Below, piece by piece: positions 53,402 to 62,799 of a stretch of 64,000 nucleotides of DNA. Source of the stretch: Burkholderiales bacterium 67-32 (GTDB lineage Bacteria > Pseudomonadota > Gammaproteobacteria > Burkholderiales > Burkholderiaceae_B). The notes below the pieces were generated by a model. That model saw only the letters and a program-made list of their open reading frames with translations, searched no databases and was not told where the DNA came from. The position numbers and the translations under genes are program-made. The DNA lies in contig MKUP01000010.1 of assembly GCA_001898625.1 (NCBI GenBank), positions 372,001 through 436,000 on the forward strand, written 5' to 3'. Within the stretch, counting starts at the first letter, position 1. Each line of letters starts with the position of its first letter.

Positions 53402-55330
53402 ATGCTTTCCCCCTCCTCGCCTCCCCCGGGCCTGCCGCGCCTGTGTTTCGTCAGCTACCGGCACATCCGCGAACTGGCCATGCCGGTCGTCGCCGAATAT
53501 GCGCAGCGGGCACGGATCGAGGTCGTTGACGCCACCTTCGGCGATGCCCTGGCCCTGGCGCAGGACCGGGTCGAACGCAGCATGGCCGACGCCTTCGTCA
53601 GCGCCGGCTCGAACGCCGCCATCCTGCGGGCCGGCCTGCAGGCGCCGGTGGCCACCATCCATCTGGGCGGCTTCGATCTGCTGCAGGCGCTGATCCAGGC
53701 GCGCCGGATCGCCGATCGCGTTGGCGTGGTGATGTACGGCCAGACCATTCCCGAGCTGGACGACGTCAAGGACCTGCTCAACATCGGCATCAGCCAGCAC
53801 GCCTACCGGACGCCGGACGACGCCCGGCTTCGCTTCGAGACGCTGCGCCAGGAGGGATACCAGGTCATCGTCGGCTCCAGCCTGGTAGTGGAACTGGCCG
53901 AGCAGGCCGGGCTGCGGGGCCTGCTGGCCTACTCGTTGGCCAGCATCCGCAAGGGTTTCGACGATGCCCTGGAACTGGCGCGCGTGGCGCGGCTGGAGGC
54001 GGGCCGCTACGAGCAATTGCAGGGCGTGCTGCATCATCTGCAGGAAGCGGTGGTCGCCGTTGATCGCGAGGACCGGATCACCGCGATCAATCCGCCCATG
54101 CAGCGCTTGCTCGGCAGACCCGGCACGCCGTTGCGCGGCCAGCGCCTGGGAGACCTGGAGCCGGCGCTGTCGCTGCGCGCCACGCTGGCCGGCGGCGCCC
54201 AGGAGCGCGCCATCGCGCTGCGCTTCGGACAGCGCGACTGGGTCGTGGACCGCACTCCCATCCGCGAACACGGCGAAATCGCCGGCGCCGCGCTGACGCT
54301 GCACGACGCCGGCGCGATCCAGGCTGCCGACACCAGCCTGCGCATGTTGCAGCGGCGCCAGCAGCATGCCGCGCGCCACGATTTCTCCGCGCTGGCGGGC
54401 GACAGCCCGGCCATGCGCGCCGCCCTGGCCAGCGCCCGCCGTTACGCCCGCACCGATCTGGGCGTGCTCATCACCGGGGAAAGCGGGGTCGGCAAGGAAC
54501 TGTTCGCGCAGGCGATCCACAACGAGAGCCGGCGCGCCCAGCGGCCTTTCGTCGCGGTCAATTGCGCTTCGTTTCCCGAGTCGCTGCTGGAGAGCGAACT
54601 CTTCGGCTACGAGGAAGGCGCCTTCACCGGTTCGCGCCGCGGGGGCAAGCGCGGCCTGTTCGAGGCGGCGCATACCGGCACGCTGTTCCTCGACGAGATC
54701 GGCGACATGCCCTTGCCGCTGCAGACCCGGTTGCTGCGGGTCCTGCAGGAACGGGAGATCACCCGCCTGGGTGCCACGGCCCCGATACCCATCGACGTCC
54801 GCGTCATCGCCGCGACCCACCAGCCGCTCGAGGCCATGATCGCGCAACAGCGGTTCCGCCAGGATCTGTACTACCGACTCAACATCCTCCGACTGGTCCT
54901 GCCGGCGCTGCGCGAGCGGCGCGAGGACATCGCCGCGATGCTGGTTCCCATGGTCGCTCGCTGCCTGGGCCGCCTGGGCGCCGGGCTTGATGCCGCTTCG
55001 GCGCTGGCGCCCTGGATGGACAGGCTCCGCGCCTACGATTGGCCGGGCAATGTTCGCGAGCTGGAGAACATCGCGGAAAGGATGGCGGTGGTGCTGGCGC
55101 AGTACGACCGCCTGGAGGACGTCCCGGCCGAGGCCTTGCGGCACGATTGCCCCGAGCTGTTCAGCGGCACCCTCGCGCTGATGGATGAAGGCGAAACCGG
55201 TCTGGCCGAACGGGTGCGCCGCGCGATGGAGCAAGCCGGCGGCCGGCGGACCGAGGCCGCGCGCCTGCTGGGTGTCAGCCGTTCCACGCTCTGGCGCTGG
55301 CAGACCGGACAGGAGCGCGGGGAAGGCTGA
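53402..55330 (+). CDS. sigma-54-dependent transcriptional activator with PrpR N-terminal domain
   Basis: This enhancer-binding protein has 642 residues: a PrpR_N sensor (about 15-190), a PAS-like or linker segment (about 205-310), an AAA+ domain with Walker A GESGVGKE at 359-366 and the sigma-54 contact loop GAFTGS at 406-411 (usually GAFTGA), and a Fis-type helix-turn-helix (TEAARLLGVSRSTLWRW). PrpR senses 2-methylcitrate; the ligand here is likely the substrate or product of the divergent CoA-transferase operon. Its gene starts 28 bases after the palindrome. Confidence 0.9.
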   Translation: MLSPSSPPPGLPRLCFVSYRHIRELAMPVVAEYAQRARIEVVDATFGDALALAQDRVERSMADAFVSAGSNAAILRAGLQAPVATIHLGGFDLLQALIQARRIADRVGVVMYGQTIPELDDVKDLLNIGISQHAYRTPDDARLRFETLRQEGYQVIVGSSLVVELAEQAGLRGLLAYSLASIRKGFDDALELARVARLEAGRYEQLQGVLHHLQEAVVAVDREDRITAINPPMQRLLGRPGTPLRGQRLGDLEPALSLRATLAGGAQERAIALRFGQRDWVVDRTPIREHGEIAGAALTLHDAGAIQAADTSLRMLQRRQQHAARHDFSALAGDSPAMRAALASARRYARTDLGVLITGESGVGKELFAQAIHNESRRAQRPFVAVNCASFPESLLESELFGYEEGAFTGSRRGGKRGLFEAAHTGTLFLDEIGDMPLPLQTRLLRVLQEREITRLGATAPIPIDVRVIAATHQPLEAMIAQQRFRQDLYYRLNILRLVLPALRERREDIAAMLVPMVARCLGRLGAGLDAASALAPWMDRLRAYDWPGNVRELENIAERMAVVLAQYDRLEDVPAEALRHDCPELFSGTLALMDEGETGLAERVRRAMEQAGGRRTEAARLLGVSRSTLWRWQTGQERGEG

Positions 55331-55340
55331 ACGACCGACC

Positions 55341-56075
55341 TCAGCGCGGCCGCAGGTCGCCCAGCACGACGCCGGTGATATGCGCCAGCCAGGCATCGCG
55401 GCGCTGGCTTTCCATCAGGTCCACGCCCAGCCAGCGCGAGCAGGTATGGTGGTTCGACACGTAGAAGAAGCCCAGCGCCATCACCGTCATCAGCACGGTC
55501 TCGGCGTCGATGTCGCTACGGAACACCCGCTGCCGTTGCCCGCTTTCGAGCAGATTACCGATGGTCTCGATCAGCGGCATCGACACGCGCCGGATCTTGG
55601 CGGACTTCTTCACGTACTTGGCGTGCAGCAGGTTCTCGGTCATCAGCAGGCGCACCAGGTCCGGATTCCGGTTGTAGTGGTGCCAGGAATGCGCGATGAG
55701 CTGCTTCATGCCCTCGACCGGATCGCTCTCGGTCTGCACGAAGCTGCGCTGCGCCTCGACCATCTCGGCGTACAGATGTTCGAGCACGGCCTGGTACAGG
55801 CGTTCCTTGCTGCCGAAGTAGTAATACAGCATGCGGTCCACCGTCTTGGCCCGCTTGCTGATCTTGTCGATGCGCGCGCCCGAATAGCTGTGCTCGGCGA
55901 ATTCGGCAATGGCGGCCGCCAGGATGCGGGCCTGCAGTTCTTCGGGACTGCGACGCCCCTTGGCCGGGCGGGTCGGCGCGCCGGCGGTGCCGGTCTTGGC
56001 GGCGGCACGCTTCCTGGCGGGACGGGCAGGCGCTTCCAGCTCGATCTGCTGTTCCACTGCGGTGCTCTCTTTCAT
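55341..56075 (-). CDS. TetR-family transcriptional regulator
   Basis: This repressor-type protein has 244 residues. A basic Ala/Pro/Lys-rich N-terminal extension (about 1-45) precedes the helix-turn-helix ILAAAIAEFAEHSYSGARID to MLYYYFGSKERLY (about 50-95). The C-terminal ligand domain begins DPVEGMKQLI. Divergent from a Rieske oxygenase gene with an operator-rich region between, so it probably represses the catabolic genes. Its stop lies 10 bases after the end of the convergent activator gene. Confidence 0.88.
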   Translation of the reverse strand: MKESTAVEQQIELEAPARPARKRAAAKTGTAGAPTRPAKGRRSPEELQARILAAAIAEFAEHSYSGARIDKISKRAKTVDRMLYYYFGSKERLYQAVLEHLYAEMVEAQRSFVQTESDPVEGMKQLIAHSWHHYNRNPDLVRLLMTENLLHAKYVKKSAKIRRVSMPLIETIGNLLESGQRQRVFRSDIDAETVLMTVMALGFFYVSNHHTCSRWLGVDLMESQRRDAWLAHITGVVLGDLRPR

Positions 56076-56199
56076 TGCTCGGGACCTTGAAATTCTAGTG
56101 CATATGCCATGGCAAGCGATGCCTGTCGACAGCGCAATCGCTATCGGTTCCGCCCGGAGGGCATCGGTATTTTCCCCTCCCAGTTTAATGTAGAAAATC

Positions 56200-56232
56200 C
56201 TCCATAAGTGGAGTATCTTCTTTTAAAGATAC
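56200..56232. promoter_or_regulatory. two adjoining palindromes between tetR and the Rieske gene
   Basis: CTCCA-N4-TGGAG at 56200-56213 and GTATCTT-N6-AAGATAC at 56213-56232 share a base and lie 56 bases before the GTG start of the oxygenase gene. Either could be the TetR operator. Confidence 0.6.
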
Positions 56233-56288
56233 ACCACGCCAGACGTTCTTCCATCCGGGCCCGACGCCCAGCGAACAGGAGTGAAGAA

Positions 56289-57317
56289 GTGGGTCGATAT
56301 GTACGCAACACCTGGTATCCCGTCGCATGGTCGCGCGACATCGGCCGCACGCTGGCGCGCCGCACGGTCATCGAGGAAGACGTCGTCCTGTATCGCACCG
56401 AAGGCGGAAACGTTGCGGCGCTGGAAGACGCCTGTCCCCACAAACTCGCCCCGCTTTCCATCGGCCGCCTGGAGGGCGACCAGGTCGAATGCGGCTATCA
56501 CGGCCTGACCTTCGATGCCTCGGGCCGCTGTACCAGGGTGCCAGGCATGGCCCATGCTCCGGCCAACATCCAGGTCCGCAGTTATCCCGTGGCCGAAAGC
56601 ATGGGCATGGTCTGGATATGGATGGGCGAACCCGGGCGCGCGGCCTCCACCAAGGTGTTCGACCTGCCCCAGTATCACGACCCGGCGTTCAGCCTGGTCG
56701 AAGGCGACGCCTTGCCGGTCAGGGCCAATTACCTGAATCTGGCCGACAATCTGTGCGATCCCTCGCACGTGGGTTATGTGCACCGGTCGACCTTGTCCAA
56801 CAGCCATCACGAGACGGTGCCCGTCATGAACGAACGCCATCCCGACAAAGTCGTGACGTGGCGCTGGGTGCTCGATTCGCCGTTGATCCCGGTGTTCCAG
56901 GGCCTGAAGGATTTCGGCGGCAATGTCGACCGCTGGCACTACTACCACTACTACGCGCCCAGCATCGCCGTCATCGATTTCGGTTCCGCCCGCACCGGCA
57001 CCGGCGCGCCCGAAGGCAACCGGGACGACTGCATCCAGATGTACGCCTGCCACTTCATCACGCCGGTCGATGAACGCACCTGCGTGCAGCACTGGCTGTG
57101 CCTGAAGAACATCCCGTCCACCCCCGAGATCGATGCGCGCCTGCTTGCCGGCCTGCGCACCGCCTTCGACGAGGACAAGGCCGTGCTGGAAGCCATACAG
57201 CGCAACGAAGATCGCGCGCGTGAACGGCGGCCGGTCAAGCTCGCCATCGATGTCTCGTCCGTCAAGATGCGCAGGATGGTCGACGAGATGATCGAAGCGG
57301 AGCACGCCGTTCCCTAA
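56289..57317 (+). CDS. Rieske non-haem iron oxygenase (vanillate O-demethylase oxygenase-like)
   Basis: This is the terminal oxygenase subunit of an aromatic ring-hydroxylating or O-demethylating system. It has 342 residues from the GTG at 56289, which has AGGAG 7 bases upstream. The Rieske [2Fe-2S] ligands are C49, H51, C68 and H71 (CPH and CGYH). The mononuclear iron ligands are probably D157, H160 and H165 in ADNLCDPSHVGYVH. The family includes VanA and phenoxybenzoate dioxygenase. No reductase or ferredoxin gene is adjacent, so electrons must come from elsewhere. The substrate is unknown, plausibly an aromatic acid. Confidence 0.88.
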   Translation: MGRYVRNTWYPVAWSRDIGRTLARRTVIEEDVVLYRTEGGNVAALEDACPHKLAPLSIGRLEGDQVECGYHGLTFDASGRCTRVPGMAHAPANIQVRSYPVAESMGMVWIWMGEPGRAASTKVFDLPQYHDPAFSLVEGDALPVRANYLNLADNLCDPSHVGYVHRSTLSNSHHETVPVMNERHPDKVVTWRWVLDSPLIPVFQGLKDFGGNVDRWHYYHYYAPSIAVIDFGSARTGTGAPEGNRDDCIQMYACHFITPVDERTCVQHWLCLKNIPSTPEIDARLLAGLRTAFDEDKAVLEAIQRNEDRARERRPVKLAIDVSSVKMRRMVDEMIEAEHAVP

Positions 57318-57393
57318 GGCAGCGCACCGCCTTCCCGACCTGGCGCGCATCCGCTGGCATTCCCCCTACTCTCCACGTACTCAGGAGCCTCAC

Positions 57394-58605
57394 ATGAATC
57401 GGATTCTCGGGATCGGCGCGCTCGCGGCCGCCGTCTTGTCCACCGCCTGCGGGACGGCCTTCGCCGCCGGTGACGTCATCCGCATCGGCGAAATCAACAG
57501 CTACAAACTGTTGCCCGCCAACATGGTCCCCTACAAACGCGGCTGGGAACTCGCGCAGGAGGAAATCAACGCCGCTGGCGGGCTGCTGGGCAAGAAGGTG
57601 GAAACCGTCTTCCGCGACGACAACGGCAACACCGGCGACGCGGTGCGCATGGCCGAGGAGCTGTTGTCGCGCGAAAAAGTCGACATCCTGTCCGGCGTCA
57701 CGCTGTCGCACGTGGGCCTGGCCATTGCCGATTTCGCCCGGCAGCGCAAGGTCTTCTTCCTGGCATCAGGCCCCTTCACCGACCGTGTGGTCTGGGAGAA
57801 CGGCAACCGCTACACGTACCGGCTGCGCTACGGCACCTATTCCATGACGGCGGCGCTGGTGCGGGAAGCCGCCAAGATGAACAAGAAGCGCTGGGCCATC
57901 GTCTATCCCAACTACGAATACGGCCAGTATGCCGCCAAGACCTTCAAGGAGGTCCTGAAGAAGGCCCAGCCCGATGTCGAGTTCGTGGCCGAACAGGCGC
58001 CGCCTTTCGGCAAGATCGACGCCGGCGCCGTGGTGCAGGCCCTGGAGCAGTCCCGGCCCGATGCCATCTTCAACGTGTTGTTCGGCCCCGATCTGACCAA
58101 GTTCGCGCGCGAAGGCCAGACGCGCGGCCTGTTCAAGAACCGCGAAGTGGTCAGCCTGCTGACCGGCGAACCCGAATACCTGGATCCGCTCAAGGGCGAC
58201 TCCCCGGACAACTGGCTGGTCACTGGCTATCCCTACCAGCTCATCGATACGCCCGAACACAAGAAATTCATCGATGCCTACCGCAAGAAGTACAACGACT
58301 ACCCTCGCATGAACTCGGTCATCGCCTACGCCACCATGAAGGCCATCGCCGCGGGCGTCGCCAAAGCGGGTTCGACCGATACCGAAAAACTCATCCAGGC
58401 CTTCAAGGGACTGTCGTTCGACACGCCCCAGGGGCGCTCGTCCTTCCGGCCCCTGGACAACCAGTCCACTTTCGGCGTCTACATCGGCCGCACGGCGGTG
58501 AAGGACGGCAAGGGCTACATGCGCGACTTCACCTATGTGGACGGCGCCACCGTCATGCCTGACGACGAGACGGTCCGCAAGCTGCGACCCGCGGTGGACG
58601 GCTGA
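57394..58605 (+). CDS. ABC transporter substrate-binding protein (branched-chain amino acid/aromatic acid type)
   Basis: This exported LivJ-fold receptor has 403 residues with a signal peptide ending AFAAG at about residue 27. It contains IRIGEINSYKLLPANMVPYK (split about 29-48), GWELAQEEINAAGGLLG and the later RMNSVIAYATMKAI. In this family many members bind aromatic acids, not amino acids. AGGAG lies 7 bases before the ATG. It follows the Rieske gene by 76 bases and its permease/ATPase genes lie convergently downstream. Confidence 0.9.
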   Translation: MNRILGIGALAAAVLSTACGTAFAAGDVIRIGEINSYKLLPANMVPYKRGWELAQEEINAAGGLLGKKVETVFRDDNGNTGDAVRMAEELLSREKVDILSGVTLSHVGLAIADFARQRKVFFLASGPFTDRVVWENGNRYTYRLRYGTYSMTAALVREAAKMNKKRWAIVYPNYEYGQYAAKTFKEVLKKAQPDVEFVAEQAPPFGKIDAGAVVQALEQSRPDAIFNVLFGPDLTKFAREGQTRGLFKNREVVSLLTGEPEYLDPLKGDSPDNWLVTGYPYQLIDTPEHKKFIDAYRKKYNDYPRMNSVIAYATMKAIAAGVAKAGSTDTEKLIQAFKGLSFDTPQGRSSFRPLDNQSTFGVYIGRTAVKDGKGYMRDFTYVDGATVMPDDETVRKLRPAVDG

Positions 58606-58607
58606 TC

Positions 58608-58637
58608 AAGGGGCGGGCCGGCGCGGCCAGCCCTTTT
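58608..58637. terminator. terminator-like stem between convergent genes
   Basis: AGGGGC-g-GGCCG and CGGCC-a-GCCCTT pair around a short loop, 2 bases after the binding-protein stop, ending in TTTT. It probably stops transcription from both sides. Confidence 0.65.
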
Positions 58638-58642
58638 CCGGC

Positions 58643-59434
58643 CTACATGCTCAGGTAGGCCCGCCGCACGTCCTCGTCGGCCGCCAGGGCCTCCATCGAT
58701 CCCGCATAGCGGATCTCTCCGCGCTCAAGCACATAGGCCCGGTCCGAGACCAGCTCGGCGAAGTGCATGTTCTGCTCCGACAGCAGGATGCTGACGCCCT
58801 GCTCCTTCAACTCCTGGATCATGTGCGCCATCTGCTCGACGATGACCGGCGCCACGCCCTCGGAAGGCTCGTCCAGCAGCACCAGATAGGGATTGCCCAT
58901 CAGGGTGCGGGCCACCGCCAGCATCTGCTGTTCGCCGCCGCTCATGCGGCCGCCTGGGCGGTCGGGCATCTCGCCCAGGTTGGGGAAAAGCTCGAACAGC
59001 TTCGCGGTCGTCCACTCCGGCGCCTTGCTTGCGCCCGGCCAGGTCCGCGACGGCTGGCGCCCGACCTCCAGGTTTTCCATCACGCTCAGATCGGTAAAGA
59101 TGCGGCGGTCCTCCGGCACGTAGCCAAGGCCCGCCGAGGCCGCCTCGTGCGGCGACGCCCGGGAAAGATCCCGGCCCATGAACGACACGCGGCCCCGGCG
59201 CTTGGCGATCAGGCCCATGATGGCCTTGAGCGTCGTGGATTTGCCGGCGCCGTTGCGGCCCATCAGCGCGACGACCTCGCCGCGCCGCACCTCCAGTTCG
59301 ACATCGAACAGGATCTGGGCGGCGCCGTACCAGGCCGCCAGGCCGCCGACTTCCAGCAGCGGTTCGTTCATCGTATCGGCCATGGCCATGGGCACCTGTA
59401 GCGGGGAAGATGGGGGAACGGCATACAAGGCCAT
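58643..59434 (-). CDS. ABC transporter ATP-binding protein (LivF type)
   Basis: This is one of two ATPases for a branched-chain/aromatic acid importer. It has 263 residues: Walker A GRNGAGKST, signature MSGGEQQM, Walker B YLVLLDEP and the LivF-typical SEQNMHFA. The ATG at 59434 overlaps the LivG stop (ATGA); internal ATGs at residues 16 and 18 are alternatives. It is last in the permease-LivG-LivF series. Confidence 0.9.
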   Translation of the reverse strand: MALYAVPPSSPLQVPMAMADTMNEPLLEVGGLAAWYGAAQILFDVELEVRRGEVVALMGRNGAGKSTTLKAIMGLIAKRRGRVSFMGRDLSRASPHEAASAGLGYVPEDRRIFTDLSVMENLEVGRQPSRTWPGASKAPEWTTAKLFELFPNLGEMPDRPGGRMSGGEQQMLAVARTLMGNPYLVLLDEPSEGVAPVIVEQMAHMIQELKEQGVSILLSEQNMHFAELVSDRAYVLERGEIRYAGSMEALAADEDVRRAYLSM

Positions 59435-60210
59435 CAAGCGGCCTCCTTCTTGGCGGATTTCTCGAAGGTCTTGCCGGTGCCGAAGTAGACCTCCTGGACC
59501 TTGGGATCGTCGCGTATGCGGGCCGGCGCGCCCTCGGCGATCAAGCGGCCGCGTGCCAGGACGATGACCCGGTCGGAATGGGCGAACACCACGTCCATGC
59601 TGTGCTCGGTGAACAGCACGGCCATGCCGCGCTCGACCACCAGGCGTTTGGTCAGCGCCATCAGCTCGTTGCGTTCCCCCGGGGCCATGCCTGCCGTTGG
59701 TTCGTCCATCAGCAGCAGCTTGGGCCGGTTCGCCATGGCGATGGCCAGCTCCACCCGCTTGACGTCGCCGTAGGCCAGCACGCTGCACGGCCGGTCGGCC
59801 TGCGCCGCCATGCCCACCTGCTCCAGCAGCGCCAGCGCGTCGTCGCGGCGGTAGGCGCCCGCGCGGCGCCACATCGAGAACAGCTTGCGGTCAGCCGACA
59901 ACAGGGCCATCTGCACGTTCTCCGCCACCGTCAGCGAAGCGAAGGTCTCCGCGATCTGGAAGGTGCGCCCCACCCCCAGCCGCCAGATCTCCCGCGGCCT
60001 CAAGCCGACCAGTTCGTGCCCGTCGAATCGGATGGAACCGGCATTGGCCCGCAATTGGCCGTTGACCATGTTGAAGGTGGTCGACTTGCCCGCGCCGTTC
60101 GGACCGATCAGCGCCAGCAGTTCGCCCGCCGCGATCTCGAAATCGATGCCGTCCACCGCCTTGATGCCGCCGAAGGACTTGCCCAGTCCCGATACTTTCA
60201 GCAGGCTCAT
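59434..60210 (-). CDS. ABC transporter ATP-binding protein (LivG type)
   Basis: This second ATPase of the same importer has 258 residues. Walker A GPNGAGKST, the LivG-type GVGRTFQIAETFASLTV stretch, Walker B LLLMDEPTAGMAPGE and H-loop TEHSMDVV are visible. The signature motif is VLAYGDVKR in place of LSGGQQ, usual for LivG. The ATG overlaps the permease stop by ATGA and its stop overlaps the LivF start. Confidence 0.9.
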   Translation of the reverse strand: MSLLKVSGLGKSFGGIKAVDGIDFEIAAGELLALIGPNGAGKSTTFNMVNGQLRANAGSIRFDGHELVGLRPREIWRLGVGRTFQIAETFASLTVAENVQMALLSADRKLFSMWRRAGAYRRDDALALLEQVGMAAQADRPCSVLAYGDVKRVELAIAMANRPKLLLMDEPTAGMAPGERNELMALTKRLVVERGMAVLFTEHSMDVVFAHSDRVIVLARGRLIAEGAPARIRDDPKVQEVYFGTGKTFEKSAKKEAA

Positions 60211-62099
60211 TTCGCCACCTCCCGCGTTCCGCGCTGCATGACCTGCCGCACGAACCCCGCAATGCCCTGCGGGAACAGCAGCACCAGCAGCAGGATGATG
60301 AAACCCAGCATCGCGCGCCAGTAGTCGGTATTGCGCGCCACCGTATCGTGCAGCCAGGTGAACGTGACCGCGCCGACGATGGGGCCAGTCAGCGTCTGCA
60401 GGCCGCCCAGCAGCACCATGACCAGGCCGTCGATGGACTTCACCACGCCCAGCGTCTCGGGCGAAATGCTGCCCTTGGAGAAGGCGAACAGCGCGCCGGC
60501 CACGCCCGCGAACAGGCCCGCCACCACGAAGGCCGCCCACTGCATGCGCTTGACGTCGATGCCGATGGCGTCCGCCCGCAGCGGCGAATCGCGCCCCGCG
60601 CGCAGGGCCTGGCCGAACGGCGCGAACAGCGCCCGCCGCATCAGCAGGACGCCCGCCACGACCAGGGCCAGGGTCAGGTAGTAGTAGGCGCGCCGGTCCT
60701 GCAGCCAGCCCGAGGGCCAGATGCCGGTCAGGCCGTTGCTGCCGCCGGTCAGCTCGTCCCATTGGAAGCAGACGGCCCAGACTATCTGCGCGAAGGCCAG
60801 GGTCAGCATGGCCAGGTAGACGCCCGACAGGCGCACGCTGAACCAGCCGAACACGAAGGCGCCCGCCACCGCGGCCAGCGGGCCGATGATCAGCGCGACC
60901 TCCATCGGCGCGCCCAGGGTGCGCACCAGCAACGCCGCGCCGTATGCGCCCAGGCCGAAATACGCCGCATGGCCGAATGAATGCATGCCGCCGGGCCCCA
61001 TGATGAAATGCAGGCTGACGGCGAACAGCGCGGCCACCAGCAGGTCGATCAGCAGCACCGTGGTATACGAGCCGCTACCCAGCCACAGCGGCAATACGCA
61101 CAGCACTGCCAGGAAAGCCATCCCCGCGCGCCGGCTCCAGGGGCCGGCCAGGCGCAGCGGTGCCTCGATCGCCGCCGCATTGCGACTGGGCGCCTGGGGA
61201 CGACCGAACAGGCCCCATGGACGCAGCACCAGCACGACCGCCATGACCAGGAACTCGACCACCAGCGTCAGCTTGGAGAAATTCAGGTCCATGCCGAACA
61301 GCTGTACCGCGCCTATCCAGATGCAGAGCGCCTTGATCTCGGCAATGAGCAGCGCCGCGGCGTAGGCGCCCGGAATCGACCCCATCCCTCCCACCACGAC
61401 CACCACGAAGGCTGCGCCTATGGTCTGTATGTCCATTTCCAGATTGGCCGGCTCGCGCGGCAGCTGCAGCGCGCCGCCCAGGCCCGCCAGCATCGCCCCC
61501 AGCGCGAACACCGCCGTGAACAGCCAGGCCTGGTTGACGCCCAGCGCGCCCACCATCTCGCGGTCCTGCGTGGCCGCCCGGACCAGGGTGCCCCAGCGCG
61601 TCCGGTTCAGCAGCAGCCACATGCCCAGCAGCACCACCGGCCCGATCACGATCAGGAAAATGTCATAGGCGGGAAACCGGCTACCCAGGATATCCACCGC
61701 GCCTTCCAGGCCGGGTGCCCGCGGCCCCAGCAATTCCTCGGGGCCCCAGTACCACAGGACCAGATCCCGTATCACCAGCACCAGCGCGAAGGTGGCCAGC
61801 AGCTGGAACAGCTCGGGCGCACGGTAGACTCGGCGCAGCAGCACGATCTCCACCAGGGCGCCCAGCGCGCCGATCGCCAGCGCGGCCAGCACGAGCGCAG
61901 GCCAGAATCCCAGGCCCGCGCCCAGCCGCTCGACCAGCGTGTACGCTACGTAGATGCCCACCATGTAGAACGAGCCGTGAGCGAAATTGACGATGCGCGT
62001 CACGCCGAAGATCAGCGAAAGCCCCGCCGCCACCAGGAACAGCGACGAGGCATTGGCCAGGCCGTTGAGCGCCTGGATGAACAGTCCCGAAAAACTCAT
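60207..62099 (-). CDS. fused branched-chain-type ABC permease (LivH-LivM in one chain)
   Basis: The two inner-membrane permease subunits of a Liv-type importer are fused in 630 residues. The LivH half (about 1-290) has GLANASSLFLVAAGLSLIFG and GGMGSIPGAYAAALLI. The LivM half (about 320-620) has HFIMGPGGMHSFGHAAYFGLG and ALTLAFAQIVWAV-like helices. A linker of about 30 polar residues (RPWGLFGRPQAPSRNAA region) joins them. In most systems these are separate genes. It overlaps LivG by ATGA. Confidence 0.9.
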   Translation of the reverse strand: MSFSGLFIQALNGLANASSLFLVAAGLSLIFGVTRIVNFAHGSFYMVGIYVAYTLVERLGAGLGFWPALVLAALAIGALGALVEIVLLRRVYRAPELFQLLATFALVLVIRDLVLWYWGPEELLGPRAPGLEGAVDILGSRFPAYDIFLIVIGPVVLLGMWLLLNRTRWGTLVRAATQDREMVGALGVNQAWLFTAVFALGAMLAGLGGALQLPREPANLEMDIQTIGAAFVVVVVGGMGSIPGAYAAALLIAEIKALCIWIGAVQLFGMDLNFSKLTLVVEFLVMAVVLVLRPWGLFGRPQAPSRNAAAIEAPLRLAGPWSRRAGMAFLAVLCVLPLWLGSGSYTTVLLIDLLVAALFAVSLHFIMGPGGMHSFGHAAYFGLGAYGAALLVRTLGAPMEVALIIGPLAAVAGAFVFGWFSVRLSGVYLAMLTLAFAQIVWAVCFQWDELTGGSNGLTGIWPSGWLQDRRAYYYLTLALVVAGVLLMRRALFAPFGQALRAGRDSPLRADAIGIDVKRMQWAAFVVAGLFAGVAGALFAFSKGSISPETLGVVKSIDGLVMVLLGGLQTLTGPIVGAVTFTWLHDTVARNTDYWRAMLGFIILLLVLLFPQGIAGFVRQVMQRGTREVAK

Positions 62100-62177
62100 G
62101 CGTGGCCCCTTCTGGACGGAAGGCTGGTTGTACGGGCGGCGTGGATGGTGCGCCGCCGTTCCGGATGCCGGTCGGAC

Positions 62178-62762
62178 CTAGCGCAGGCCGTCCTTGCCCT
62201 GGATCTCGGACACTTGCAGGCCACCCACGCGCGGCAGGGGGCGCCCGCCGTCGGTCACGGCCACGGCCACAACGATCTCGCCCGCGCGCGGCGCATCGGC
62301 CACCCGCGCTTCGACGGCGTCGAAATGGCTGCGCACGTAAGCCGCGTCCTTGTGGCCCAGCGGCACGTCTATCGCCGTGCCCAGCCCGCCGATCTTCTTG
62401 GCGGACGGTACCAGCGCCGCGCCCCGCTCCACCGCCTCGCGCAGCGGCGCCCCGAGGCGGGGATGCAAAATGGCGGCCGCATGCTCGAGTTCTCCGGCCG
62501 CGCCGACGATGGCCGCCTTGCCGTAGCTGTGCGCCTGCCCAGGCTCGATGCCCAGCGCCTGCACGCATTTTCCACCCAGCAGACCACCCAGCTCCTCGCC
62601 GATGGCGACCAGGTCATCGAGGTTCTCGACGTAGCGGCCGGCATGCGGATTCTCGATCACCGCCATCGCCACCGCCTTGCGCACGGGCTTGTCCAGCGTC
62701 TGTCCCATCTCCACACGGGTCTCGTCCACCTGCACGATCAATTTCCGGATCTTGGCCGACAT
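62178..62762 (-). CDS. DUF1185 family protein (amino acid synthesis family), copy 1
   Basis: This cytosolic protein has 194 residues, with VDETRVEMGQTLDKPVRKA, VIENPHAGRYVENLDDL, a Gly-rich YGKAAIVGAAGELEHAAA stretch and HKDAAYVRSHFDAVEAR, all DUF1185 features. Its enzymatic activity is unknown. It is about 35% identical by eye to the next gene upstream, so the pair arose by duplication. It lies between that paralogue and the transporter operon. Confidence 0.85.
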   Translation of the reverse strand: MSAKIRKLIVQVDETRVEMGQTLDKPVRKAVAMAVIENPHAGRYVENLDDLVAIGEELGGLLGGKCVQALGIEPGQAHSYGKAAIVGAAGELEHAAAILHPRLGAPLREAVERGAALVPSAKKIGGLGTAIDVPLGHKDAAYVRSHFDAVEARVADAPRAGEIVVAVAVTDGGRPLPRVGGLQVSEIQGKDGLR

Positions 62763-62799
62763 CTTCGATGCTCCTGGATAGTTTCAAACAAGAACGGGA

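Noticed and set aside
56105-56114. Ten-base palindrome TGCCATGGCA near the tetR start
   Set aside because: Short GC-rich palindromes are expected by chance here; the two adjoining palindromes at 56200-56232 are better operator candidates.
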